Shown: in pieces, positions 46,988 to 57,503 of the stretch
Layout of the letters: the number at the start of each line of letters is the position of its first letter
How positions within the stretch are numbered: position 1 is the first letter of the stretch
Source of the DNA: Nocardioides agri
GTDB taxonomy: Bacteria > Actinomycetota > Actinomycetes > Propionibacteriales > Nocardioidaceae
NCBI RefSeq assembly: GCF_013778305.1
Contig: NZ_JACEIC010000001.1
Span: 558,001 to 622,000 of the forward strand
Length of the DNA stretch: 64,000 nucleotides
Reading direction: 5' to 3'
Position numbers and translations under genes: made by a program
Notes under the pieces: generated by a model
What the model saw: the letters and a program-made list of their open reading frames with translations, nothing else
The model's database searches: none
What the model was told of the DNA's origin: nothing

Positions 46988-47425
46988 ATGACCACCGTAC
47001 GTCGCACCTTCACCGTCAGCCCGACCCCGGACGTCGTCATCGACTACCTCAAGGAGTTCTCCCACGCGGAGGAGTGGGACCCGGGCACGCAGCGGTGCAC
47101 CCGCCTCGACCAGGGACCGGTCCGCCGCGGCAGCACGTGGCGCAACGAGTCCAAGATCGCCGGCATCTCCACCGAGCTGACCTACGAGCTGACCGAGCTC
47201 GGCACCGACCGCCTGGTGTTCGTGGGCCGCAACGAGACCGCGACGTCGACCGACACGATCACGGTCGTGCCCCGGGGCGGCGGCAGTGAGGTCACCTACG
47301 AGGCGGTCATCACGATGAACGGCGCCGCGAAGCTCACCGCACCCGCGGTCAAGCTCGTGTTCGAGAAGGTCGCCAACGACACCGAGAAGCAGATGACCGA
47401 GGTCCTCGACCGGCTGGCCGTCTAG
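46988..47425 (+). CDS. SRPBCC (polyketide-cyclase-like) protein
   Basis: A 145-residue START-fold protein: VRRTFTVSPTPDVVIDYLKEFSHAEEWDPGTQRCTRLDQGPVRRGSTW, then alternating strands, and a long C-terminal helix VKLVFEKVANDTEKQMTEVLDRLAV. The family binds hydrophobic ligands or acts as cyclase or transport protein; no function can be assigned. CCAGGACGG upstream of the ATG may act as a ribosome site. Confidence 0.8.
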   Translation: MTTVRRTFTVSPTPDVVIDYLKEFSHAEEWDPGTQRCTRLDQGPVRRGSTWRNESKIAGISTELTYELTELGTDRLVFVGRNETATSTDTITVVPRGGGSEVTYEAVITMNGAAKLTAPAVKLVFEKVANDTEKQMTEVLDRLAV

Positions 47426-47450
47426 GCGTCTGGCCAGGAGTCTGGCCTAG
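47422..47450. terminator. Hairpin between convergent genes
   Basis: A 6-bp stem GGCCAG-GAGT-CTGGCC (47432-47447) lies inside an outer repeat CTAGGC/GCCTAG. It sits between the stops of the SRPBCC gene and the opposing gene, where a bidirectional terminator is expected. Confidence 0.45.
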
Positions 47451-48100
47451 GAGGCACGCGACCGGCGGGCGCGGCGGTACGCCGGCTCGCGCAGCCGCAG
47501 CACCGCGGGGTACTGCGCCAGGCCCGGGAGCCGGTGCACGATTGGGTCGAACGAGACCGTCGGGTCGCCGAGGCGCTCGTCGACGTGCAGCGTGGCGAAC
47601 GGGTGCCAGCGGCTCGACGGCCGCGCCCACGAGAGCTCGTAGGACCCGGGACCGGCGCTGTCGACCCGCAGCAGCACCGGGCCCGACGGCGCCCGGTAGG
47701 GCAGCAGCGTGGTCATCGGCCGCGCCCGGGGGTGCCGGCTGGCGGTGAGGGCGAAGCGCGTCAGCCGCCGGGTGCCGGTGTTGGCGAACAGCACGTCCGC
47801 CGGGCCGTCCGGGCCGAGCACGCGCAGCGCGAGCCCGTGGATGTCGGGCACCCCGTCGGGCAGCCCGACCGCGCGGGAGAGCCGGACGACGACGTCGTCC
47901 GCACCCGGCTCGTCGATCCACGGCACTCCGGTGTGCGGGCCGAAGGCGGTGCCGCGTCGCGCGAGCCCGCCGGCGTACACCTCGCCGTCGGGGTGCAGCG
48001 GCTTCGCGGCGGTGCGCAGCGCGCCGATCGCCTGCGTGGCGCCGGCGAGCAGGCCACCGCCGAGGGTGGCGGCACCGCGGGTGAGCTGCTGGGCGATCAA
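47447..48100 (-). CDS. Conserved hypothetical, possibly catalase-superfamily-like
   Basis: A 217-residue protein. The stretch HPDGEVYAGGLARRGTAFGPHTGVPWIDEPGADDVVVRLSRAVGLPDGVPDIHGLALRVLG resembles the N-terminal barrel of haem catalase relatives, but the catalytic His and haem-ligand Tyr cannot be placed with confidence, so enzymatic function is doubtful. The TTG at 48100 is chosen because AGGAGG lies six bases upstream at 48112-48107; a GTG at 48121 is the alternative, but it would place that ribosome site inside the gene. Confidence 0.6.
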   Translation of the reverse strand: MIAQQLTRGAATLGGGLLAGATQAIGALRTAAKPLHPDGEVYAGGLARRGTAFGPHTGVPWIDEPGADDVVVRLSRAVGLPDGVPDIHGLALRVLGPDGPADVLFANTGTRRLTRFALTASRHPRARPMTTLLPYRAPSGPVLLRVDSAGPGSYELSWARPSSRWHPFATLHVDERLGDPTVSFDPIVHRLPGLAQYPAVLRLREPAYRRARRSRAS

Positions 48101-48166
48101 GCCCGTCCTCCTGATCAGCACGTGCCCTGCCCGTACCCAGCAGTGAGCTCGGCACTACTCCCGGCG

Positions 48167-49000
48167 TCAGGCGTAGCGGACGCACCGGTCGGCGTGGGCG
48201 AAGCCGTAGAGCGCCAGCCCCGACTGCTCGGCCAGCCGCACCGACAGCGACGTGGGGGCGCCCACGGCGACCAGGGACCCGACGCCGGCGGCGACCGCCT
48301 TCTGGACGAGCTCGAACCCGGCCCTGCCGCTGACCACGACGCACGCCTCGGCGGGCGGGTCGCCGGCCAGCACCCGAGCGCCGGTCACCTTGTCGAGGGC
48401 GTTGTGGCGCCCGACGTCCTCGCGTACGACGAGCAGGTCGCCGTGGGCGGTGGCGAGGGCCGCGGCGTGCACGCCACCGGTGCGCCCGAACACCTGCTGG
48501 CCCTCGCGGAGCCGCGCCGGCAGCGAGCGCACAACGTCGGGCGCCGGCAGCGCCCCGGTCCAGCGCGGGCCGGCGGGTGCCGCCACCGCCTCCGCGACCG
48601 AGTCCTTGCCGCAGACGCCGCACGCCGAGGAGCCGGACGACTGCCCGACGTGCCGGTGGCCGGGGTCGCGCTGCGGGGGAGCGGAGAGCGTGACCGTGAC
48701 GACGTTGAACTCCTCCTCGTCGCTCAGCGCGTCGTCCGTGCAGTAGGCCACGCCGCGGATCGCACCCGGTGCGCAGACGCCCTCGTGCACCAGCCATCCC
48801 GCCGCGAGCTCGAAGTCGTGGCCCGGCGTCCGCATCGTCACCCACACCCGACGGGCGGGGGCGCCCGGCCACGCGAGCCGGATCTCCAGCGGCTCCTCGG
48901 TCGCGAGCCGGTCCTCGTGCCGGCGCTCGCCGCCGGTGGTGAGCTCGTGCACGCGGGTCCGGACCGTCGGTCCGGGACGGCGGGCGCGGTGGGTGCTCAC
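48167..49000 (-). CDS. fdhD: Formate dehydrogenase accessory sulfurtransferase FdhD
   Basis: A 277-residue protein with the CxxC sulfur-transfer motif in SSGSSACGVCGKDSVAEA, together with GRTGGVHAAALA, VVREDVGRHNALDKV and VVSGRAGFELVQKAVAAG. FdhD moves sulfur from IscS to the molybdenum cofactor and is needed for active formate dehydrogenase. No formate dehydrogenase gene is in the window. The GTG start follows the pepN end by 29 bases, and the two may share a transcript. Confidence 0.93.
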   Translation of the reverse strand: MSTHRARRPGPTVRTRVHELTTGGERRHEDRLATEEPLEIRLAWPGAPARRVWVTMRTPGHDFELAAGWLVHEGVCAPGAIRGVAYCTDDALSDEEEFNVVTVTLSAPPQRDPGHRHVGQSSGSSACGVCGKDSVAEAVAAPAGPRWTGALPAPDVVRSLPARLREGQQVFGRTGGVHAAALATAHGDLLVVREDVGRHNALDKVTGARVLAGDPPAEACVVVSGRAGFELVQKAVAAGVGSLVAVGAPTSLSVRLAEQSGLALYGFAHADRCVRYA

Positions 49001-49029
49001 GCCGGGTTCACTCCGGGCTCACTCTGGGC

Positions 49030-51471
<2,442 letters not shown>

Positions 51472-51492
51472 GCGGTGAGCCTACGTCGGCCT

Positions 51493-53202
51493 ATGGTGGC
51501 ACTTGTGGCAGAGGGCACCGACGACCTGCTGGCCCTCATCCGGGACTCCGTGATCGGTGAGGACCACGTGATGGAGACGCCGTACGGCGCCCGGCGGGTG
51601 ACCTATGCCGACTACACGGCCTCCGGTCGGGCGCTGACGTTCATCGAGGACTTCATCCGCGACCAGGTGCTGCCGAGCTACGCCAACACCCACACCGAGT
51701 CGAGCGGGACGGGCCTGCAGACGACCCGGCTCCGCGAGGAGGCTCGCGAGATCATCCGGGACGCCGTCGGCGGCGACGAGGACACGGTCGTGCTCTTCGC
51801 CGGCTCGGGCTGCACCGGTGCGATCGCGAAGCTGATCGGAGTCCTCGGCCTGCGGATCCCCTCGGTGCTCGACGACGAGCACGCGCTGACCGAGCACATC
51901 CCGCCCGACCAGCGCCCGGTCGTCTTCATCGGGCCCTACGAGCACCACTCCAACGAGATCCCGTGGCGGGAGTCGATCGCCGACGTCGTCACGATCCGGC
52001 AGGACGCCGACGGCGGGGTCGACTGCGACGACCTGCGCACGCAGCTCGAGAAGCACGCCGCCCGGCCGCTGAGGATCGGCTCGTTCTCGGCCGCCTCCAA
52101 CGTCACCGGCATCGTCTCCGACACCGCCGCGATCGCGACGCTCCTGCACGAGCACGGCGCGCTGTCCTTCTGGGACTTCGCCGCGGCTGCGCCGTACGTC
52201 ACCATCGACATGGCGGCCGTCGACGGGCAGCCGCTGTCCTACAAGGACGCGGTGTTCCTCTCGCCCCACAAGTTCATCGGCGGGCCGTCGACCCCGGGCG
52301 TGCTCGCCGCCCGTCGGGAGCTCTTCCACAACCGGGTGCCCGACGTGCCCGGCGGCGGCACCGTCGCCTACGTCAACGACGACGACCACCGCTACCTCGA
52401 CGACGTCACCCACCGCGAGGAGGGCGGGACGCCCGCGATCATCGAGTCGATCCGCGCGGGACTGGTCTTCCAGCTCAAGGAAGCCGTCGGCGTCGAGACG
52501 ATCCGCGCCCAGGAGGAGCGGCACCTGCGCCGTGCGGTGGCCGCGTGGGCCGACGAGCCGGGGATCGAGCTGCTCGGCAACCTCGACGCCGAGCGTCTCT
52601 CGATCGTCTCCTTCATCGTGCGCTCGCCGTCCGGCCGCTACCTGCACCACAACTACGTGGTCGCGCTGCTCAACGACCTCTTCGGCATCCAGTCGCGCGG
52701 CGGCTGCTCGTGCGCCGGCCCCTACGGCCACCGACTCCTCGGCATCGACCTCGAGCGCTCCCACGAGTTCGAGCGGGAGATCACCGGCGGCTGCGAGGGC
52801 ATCAAGCCCGGCTGGGTGCGCATCAACTTCAACTACTTCGTCTCCGACGCGGTCGTCGACTACCTCATCGAGGCGGTCCGGATGGTCGCCCACGACGGCT
52901 GGCGGCTGCTCGGCGACTACCTCTTCGACCCGGTCTCCGGGCGCTGGCGGCACCGCGACGGCGTGGTCAAGCCGCCGCTCTCGCTGCGCGACGTCTCGTA
53001 CGCCGGCGGCCGGGTCTCGATGCCCAGCAACCTCGTCACCGGGGGAGAGGAGCTGCTCGCCGACCACCTGCGCGACGGCGCCGCGATCCTCGCCGCCGCC
53101 GACGGTCCCGACCTGTCGGAGCACCCCGGCAGCGTCAGCGCCGACTTCGAGCACCTGCGGTGGTTCGACCTGCCCGCCGGCAGCTTGATCGACGCGGACT
53201 AG
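51493..53202 (+). CDS. Class V aminotransferase-fold PLP enzyme
   Basis: A 569-residue enzyme of the cysteine-desulfurase-like fold. The PLP lysine is Lys260 in FLSPHKFIGGPSTPG, and a Cys-containing loop reads RGGCSCAGPYGH. It has about 150 residues more than IscS/SufS, including a C-terminal extension rich in acidic residues. The reaction (desulfurase, lyase or transaminase) is not clear. TATGGT at 51492-51497 is seven bases before GTG 51505, so the real start may be that codon, four residues downstream of the ATG used here. Confidence 0.85.
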   Translation: MVALVAEGTDDLLALIRDSVIGEDHVMETPYGARRVTYADYTASGRALTFIEDFIRDQVLPSYANTHTESSGTGLQTTRLREEAREIIRDAVGGDEDTVVLFAGSGCTGAIAKLIGVLGLRIPSVLDDEHALTEHIPPDQRPVVFIGPYEHHSNEIPWRESIADVVTIRQDADGGVDCDDLRTQLEKHAARPLRIGSFSAASNVTGIVSDTAAIATLLHEHGALSFWDFAAAAPYVTIDMAAVDGQPLSYKDAVFLSPHKFIGGPSTPGVLAARRELFHNRVPDVPGGGTVAYVNDDDHRYLDDVTHREEGGTPAIIESIRAGLVFQLKEAVGVETIRAQEERHLRRAVAAWADEPGIELLGNLDAERLSIVSFIVRSPSGRYLHHNYVVALLNDLFGIQSRGGCSCAGPYGHRLLGIDLERSHEFEREITGGCEGIKPGWVRINFNYFVSDAVVDYLIEAVRMVAHDGWRLLGDYLFDPVSGRWRHRDGVVKPPLSLRDVSYAGGRVSMPSNLVTGGEELLADHLRDGAAILAAADGPDLSEHPGSVSADFEHLRWFDLPAGSLIDAD

Positions 53203-53222
53203 CCGGGCTGGCTGCGGTCGCA

Positions 53223-53345
53223 GTTTCATCAAGGGATGTGGGCGAAGCTCGCGGGTCGGTTCGCCTTCATCCCTTGATGGAACCGCGCCTCCCACGGCGA
53301 ACTCGGCCAGGGGAGCGCGGCGTCACCCTCATCCCTTGATGAAAC
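53223..53345. repeat. Cluster of inverted 16-mers forming a large hairpin
   Basis: Three copies of CATCCCTTGATGAAAC: inverted at 53223-53238, direct at 53268-53283 (one mismatch) and direct at 53330-53345. Copies 1 and 2 extend through GGCGAA/TTCGCC to give 24-base arms around a 13-base loop. The cluster lies after the aminotransferase gene and before a convergent gene. It may be a terminator, a REP-like element or a protein-binding array. Confidence 0.75.
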
Positions 53346-53454
53346 GCCGCCCGCCCGGCCCCGCCCGGCCCCGCGGCCAGCGGCACCGACGAGCCCGCGA
53401 GGATCGCCCACGCTCAGCCGAGGTGCGGGCGGACCTGCTGGCAGACCTGCCCAC

Positions 53455-54450
53455 CTAGAGACGGACGAGCATCTTCCCGGTGTTGTCGCCGCGGTGCAGG
53501 CCCAGGAAGGCGTCGACCGCGTGGTCGAGCCCGTCGACGACGGTCTCGCGCCAGGTCAGCGAGCCGTCGGCGACCCAGGCGCCCGCCCGCCGGTAGAACT
53601 CCGACGTGGCGTCGCCGTGGTCGGTGACGATGAAGCCGCGCATGGTCAGTCGCTTGCTGACCATCATCATCAGGTTGCGCGGGCCGGGCACCGGCGCGTC
53701 CGCGTTGTAGTCGGCGATCGCGCCGCAGGCCGCGATCCGGCCGAAGTCGGCCATCGCGAAGATCGCCGCCTCGAGGTGGTCGCCGCCGACGTTGTCGAAG
53801 TAGACGTCGACCGGCCCGTGCTCGCGCAGTTGGCGGCCGATCGGCGCCGCCTTGTAGTCGAGGGCGACGTCGAAGCCGAGCTCGTCGGTCAGCCACGCGC
53901 ACTTCTCGGGGGAGCCCGCCGACCCGATCACCTTCGACGCGCCGAGGAGCCGGGCCATCTGCCCGACGGCGGAGCCGACCGCCCCGGCCGCGCCCGAGAC
54001 GAAGACCGTGTCGCCCTCCTTCAGCTCGGCGACCCGGGTGAGCCCGACGTACGCCGTCATGCCCGGCATCCCGAGCGCGCCGAGGTACGCCGAGGCCGGC
54101 ACCTGCGAGACGTCGACCCGGCGTACGGCGCGCGCCGGCAGCAGCGCGTGGGTCCGCCACCCGGCCTGGTGCAGCACCGTGTCGCCGACCCGGACGTCGG
54201 TCGACCCGGAGGCCACCACCTCGCCGACGGCGCCGCCGTCGAGCGGCGCGTCGAGCGCGAACGGCGGGACGTAGGACTTCACGTCGTTCATCCGACCCCG
54301 CATGTAGGGGTCGACCGACATGAACGTGTTGCGCACGAGCACCTCGTCCGGGCCGGGGTCCGGGAGCTCGGTCTCCACCGTGCGGAAGTTCTCCGGCGTG
54401 GGCCAGCCGTGCGGGCGGGAGGCGAGGTGGATCTCGCGGGAGGGGGTCAT
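53455..54450 (-). CDS. NADP-dependent MDR oxidoreductase (prostaglandin-reductase type)
   Basis: A 331-residue zinc-free medium-chain reductase: FMSVDPYMRGRMND, YLGALGMPGMTAYVGLTRVAELKEGDTVFVSGAAGAVGSAVGQMARLLGASKVIGSAGS (Rossmann GAAGAVG), and VDVYFDNVGGDHLEAA. These match the PTGR/leukotriene B4 12-hydroxydehydrogenase-like family, which reduces enones. The ATG at 54450 begins the conserved N-terminus; the open frame upstream has no family similarity. Confidence 0.9.
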   Translation of the reverse strand: MTPSREIHLASRPHGWPTPENFRTVETELPDPGPDEVLVRNTFMSVDPYMRGRMNDVKSYVPPFALDAPLDGGAVGEVVASGSTDVRVGDTVLHQAGWRTHALLPARAVRRVDVSQVPASAYLGALGMPGMTAYVGLTRVAELKEGDTVFVSGAAGAVGSAVGQMARLLGASKVIGSAGSPEKCAWLTDELGFDVALDYKAAPIGRQLREHGPVDVYFDNVGGDHLEAAIFAMADFGRIAACGAIADYNADAPVPGPRNLMMMVSKRLTMRGFIVTDHGDATSEFYRRAGAWVADGSLTWRETVVDGLDHAVDAFLGLHRGDNTGKMLVRL

Positions 54451-54494
54451 GACAGCGATCCTCGCAGCCGCCCCGCCCGCACGGACGCCGGGTC

Positions 54495-54779
54495 CTAGCC
54501 CTGCAGGCCGAGCGCGAACTCGACGCGCCCGTCCGGGTCGACGGCGGCGTCGAGCACCTTGTCGTCGAGCAGCTCGGCGGCCTGGGCGTCGAGGTAGACG
54601 GTCGCCTCGCCCTGCTCGACGACCTGGTCGCCGGGCTCGGGCTGCTCCGCCGCGGTGACCTCGAAGGCCGGTTCTGGTGTGGTCGCGGTGGTGATGCGCA
54701 GGCCCGCGGCGTCGCTGCGGCCCGGCTGGTGGGTGATCTCGGTGACGATGGCAGTGGCGGTGTCGGTGAGGGTGAGCAT
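54495..54779 (-). CDS. HesB/IscA-like protein lacking cysteines
   Basis: A 94-residue protein: MLTLTDTATAIVTEITHQPG, then strands as in HesB-type Fe-S biogenesis domains, and EATVYLDAQAAELLDDKVLDAAVD in the usual position. It contains no cysteine, so it cannot ligate a cluster as IscA does. GGCGAGCG precedes the ATG. It is transcribed divergently from the OsmC-family gene. Confidence 0.7.
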   Translation of the reverse strand: MLTLTDTATAIVTEITHQPGRSDAAGLRITTATTPEPAFEVTAAEQPEPGDQVVEQGEATVYLDAQAAELLDDKVLDAAVDPDGRVEFALGLQG

Positions 54780-54890
54780 CGCTCGCCTTTCCGATCGCGG
54801 TTGCTGGTCTAGTCCACCGTTGCCGATGATCGGCCGCCACACAAGCCGGGCCTCCTCCGGGCGTGTCGGCGTTCTGGCACGCTGAGCGCC

Positions 54891-55340
54891 ATGACCCCCG
54901 ACCTGCCCGTCCCGCCCGTCGCCGAGAACACCCGCCGCCGCATCGACCTGACCAAGATCGGTGACGGTCGCTTCAAGGCCACCAATGCGCGTGGGGGAGT
55001 GTTGCCGATCGGCTCCGGGGGAGACCCCGACTTCACGCCGGTCGAGCTCCTGCTCGCCGCCATGGCCGGCTGCAGCGCGATCGACGTGGACCTGATCACG
55101 GGCAAGCGTGCCGACGCGACGTCGTTCGCGGTCGTCTCGGAGGGCGACAAGGTCCGCGACGAGCAGGGCAACCACCTCGTCAACCTCCGCCTCACCTTCG
55201 AGGTCCGCTTCGCCGACGACGAGGCCGGCGACGCCGCCCGCGACGTGCTCCCGCGCTCGATCGCCCAGTCGCGCGACCGACTGTGCACCGTCGGCCGCAC
55301 CGTGCAGCTCGGCGCACCGATCGAGTACGTCGAGGCCTGA
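54891..55340 (+). CDS. OsmC-family peroxide-stress protein
   Basis: A 149-residue protein with both peroxidatic cysteine sites of the OsmC/Ohr superfamily: LLAAMAGCSAIDVDLI and QSRDRLCTVGRTVQ. It reduces organic hydroperoxides or related electrophiles with thiols. CACGCT lies seven bases upstream of the ATG and no ribosome site is visible. The stop overlaps the start of the SDR gene by one base. Confidence 0.88.
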   Translation: MTPDLPVPPVAENTRRRIDLTKIGDGRFKATNARGGVLPIGSGGDPDFTPVELLLAAMAGCSAIDVDLITGKRADATSFAVVSEGDKVRDEQGNHLVNLRLTFEVRFADDEAGDAARDVLPRSIAQSRDRLCTVGRTVQLGAPIEYVEA

Positions 55341-56218
55341 TGGGCGGCGGCAACCGCGGGTGGGAGGTGCCTCGCCAGGACGGTCGACGCTTCGTCGTGA
55401 CCGGGGCGAGCAGCGGGCTCGGCCTGGAGACCGCCCGGGTGCTGGCCGAGCGCGGGGCCGCGGTCGTGCTCGCGGTACGCAACCCGGCGAAGGGCGAGGC
55501 GGTCGCGGCGGCCCTTGAGGGCGACGTCAGCGTCTGCCCGCTCGACGTGGCGTCGCTGGACTCGGTGCGCGCGTTCGCGGCCGAGATCGGCCCGATCGAC
55601 GTGCTGATCAACAACGCCGGGGTGATGGCAGTGCCCTACGCGCTGACCGCTGACGGCTTCGAGACCCAGCTGGCGACCAACCACCTCGGCCACTTCGCGC
55701 TCACCAACCTGCTGCTGCCGCAGCTGAGCGACCGGGTCGTGGTGATCTCCTCGGACGTGCACGCCCGCGGCGAGGTCGTGCTCGACGACCTGAGCTGGGA
55801 GCGACGCGTCTACAAGCCGTTCGGCGCGTACGCCGCCTCGAAGCTCGCCAACCTGCTCTTCCTGCTCGAGCTCGACCGCCGGCTGCGGGCGTCCGGGTCG
55901 GACGTGCGAGCGGTCGGTGCCCACCCCGGATCGACGGCGACCGCGATCACCGGGTCCACGGGCAACGCGTTCAAGACCTGGGTCGGCAGCTGGGGCCACA
56001 AGCTCGCCGGCATGTCGGTGCGCAAGGGCGCGCTGACCACCCTCTACGCCGCCACCATGGACGTCCCCGGCAACACCTTCATCGGCCCCGACGGGTTCCT
56101 GGAGATGCGCGGCTGGCCGACCGAGGTCGAGCGTGCTGACCGCGCCCTCGACGCCGACCTGGCCCGCGGGCTCTGGGAGCGGTCGGAGGAGATGACCGGG
56201 GTGCGGTTCCCGCTGTAG
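55340..56218 (+). CDS. Short-chain dehydrogenase/reductase
   Basis: A 292-residue SDR: cofactor motif TGASSGLGLETARVL with a following basic VRNPAKG that suggests NADP preference, structural NNAGVMAVP, and catalytic Tyr/Lys in YAASKLANLLFLLEL. It most resembles the retinol-dehydrogenase/WWOX-like oxidoreductase group. The ATG overlaps the OsmC stop (TGATG), so the two are cotranscribed. The substrate is unknown. Confidence 0.88.
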   Translation: MGGGNRGWEVPRQDGRRFVVTGASSGLGLETARVLAERGAAVVLAVRNPAKGEAVAAALEGDVSVCPLDVASLDSVRAFAAEIGPIDVLINNAGVMAVPYALTADGFETQLATNHLGHFALTNLLLPQLSDRVVVISSDVHARGEVVLDDLSWERRVYKPFGAYAASKLANLLFLLELDRRLRASGSDVRAVGAHPGSTATAITGSTGNAFKTWVGSWGHKLAGMSVRKGALTTLYAATMDVPGNTFIGPDGFLEMRGWPTEVERADRALDADLARGLWERSEEMTGVRFPL

Positions 56219-56306
56219 CGCCGGCACGTCCGGATCCCCAGCGGTTAGCCGGCGGCCTGGCGGGTACGGCTCCTCGAGCCATCAACCACACCATGGAGGA
56301 GCCACT

Positions 56307-56750
56307 GTGTCGGACGACAACAAGGTCGCCAAGGAGCTTGTCGAGACCCTCAAGGACGGCGAGCGAGGCTTCGCCCGCGCTGCCGAGAAGGTCCGGGACG
56401 GCGATCACCCCGAGTGGGCCACCACGCTCCAGCGCCTGTCGGAGCAGCGCGCCGGCTTCCACCGCGAGATCGTCGCCCTGGGCCACGACTACGGCGAGGA
56501 CGTCGACGAGAGCGGCACGCTCGCCGGGACCGTGCACCGCGGCTGGATCTCGCTCAAGGACGCCCTCACCGGTGACGACCCCACCGCCGTCCTCAAGGCG
56601 GCGTCGACGGGCGAGGACCACGCCGTGTCCGAGTACGAGAAGGCGCTCGAGCAGGACCTCAGCGCCGGCTTCCGGGACGTCGTGACCCGGCAGCACGCCG
56701 CGGTCGTCGCCGCCCGCGACGAGGTCAGGGCGCTGCAGGGAGCCGCCTGA
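56307..56750 (+). CDS. PA2169/DUF2383-type four-helix protein
   Basis: A 147-residue helical protein: VAKELVETLKDGERGFARAAEKV, LQRLSEQRAGFHREIVALG, GTVHRGWISLKDALTG and GEDHAVSEYEKALEQDLSAGFRDVVTRQHAAVVAARDEV. The pattern of ExxH-like pairs fits DUF2383, a ferritin-like bundle. Family function is poorly known; some members are stress proteins. The GTG follows an ATGGAGGAGCC ribosome site. Confidence 0.8.
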   Translation: MSDDNKVAKELVETLKDGERGFARAAEKVRDGDHPEWATTLQRLSEQRAGFHREIVALGHDYGEDVDESGTLAGTVHRGWISLKDALTGDDPTAVLKAASTGEDHAVSEYEKALEQDLSAGFRDVVTRQHAAVVAARDEVRALQGAA

Positions 56751-56771
56751 CCCGTCGGCCCAGTCGACGGC

Positions 56772-57485
56772 TCAGTCGTCGAAGGTCACGCCCGTGATGA
56801 ACACGGGCGTGGCCGGCGCCCCGTCGGGGCCGCCGTCGGCGGTGCCCTTGGCGGCGATCTTCTCGACGGCCTTCAGCCCCGCCTCGTCGAGCTGGCCGAA
56901 GACGGTGTAGCTCGGCGGCAGCGGGGTGTCGCCGTAGACCATGAAGAACTGGGAGCCGTTGGTGTTCGGGCCCGCGTTCGCCATCGCCAGGGTGCCGGCC
57001 GGGTAGGTCTCGGACCCGCTCAGCTCGTCGTCGAACGAGTAGCCGGGGCCACCCGAGCCGGTGCCGGTCGGGTCACCGCACTGCAGCACGGCGATGCCGG
57101 ACTCGGCGGTGGTGAGCCGGTGGCACGGCGTGTCGTCGAAGTAGCCCTGCCCGGCGAGCGAGACGAACGAGTTGACCGTGCACGGGGCCGTGTCGGCGTC
57201 CAGGGTCGCCGGGATGTCGCCGGAGGACGTGGTGATCAGCACCGGCACCTCGCCGGAGACCGACGGCTCGGCCGGCGGCGCGTCGACCGGGGTGGCCGGC
57301 TGCTGCCCGTCCTCGGGGTACTCGCAGGCCCCGGCCTCCGCAGGCGCCGACGTGGAGGTGTCCGGCGACGCCGTCGGCGTGGGGTCGGAGGCGGTGTCGT
57401 CGCCGTCGCCGTCGTCGCCGCACCCGGCGAGAGCGAGCACGGCGACCAGCGAGGCTGCGGCCAGGACGGGACGGCGAGAGCGCAT
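56772..57485 (-). CDS. Cyclophilin-type peptidyl-prolyl isomerase lipoprotein
   Basis: A 237-residue exported lipoprotein: signal ending LALAGC with modified Cys22, a Thr/Ser/Ala-rich linker, then a cyclophilin domain (about residues 75-235) with FVSLAGQGYFDDTPCHRLT, the AGPNTNGSQFFMVYGDTPL core and YTVFGQLDEAGL. It catalyses cis-trans proline isomerisation outside the membrane. TAGCCT lies seven bases before the ATG, so initiation is probably leaderless. It converges on the DUF2383 gene. Confidence 0.9.
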   Translation of the reverse strand: MRSRRPVLAAASLVAVLALAGCGDDGDGDDTASDPTPTASPDTSTSAPAEAGACEYPEDGQQPATPVDAPPAEPSVSGEVPVLITTSSGDIPATLDADTAPCTVNSFVSLAGQGYFDDTPCHRLTTAESGIAVLQCGDPTGTGSGGPGYSFDDELSGSETYPAGTLAMANAGPNTNGSQFFMVYGDTPLPPSYTVFGQLDEAGLKAVEKIAAKGTADGGPDGAPATPVFITGVTFDD

Positions 57486-57503
57486 GGCCCAGAGGCTACG
57501 GGG

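Noticed and set aside
53223..53345. CRISPR array
   Set aside because: Only three repeats, one inverted, with unequal spacers of 29 and 46 bases and no cas genes.
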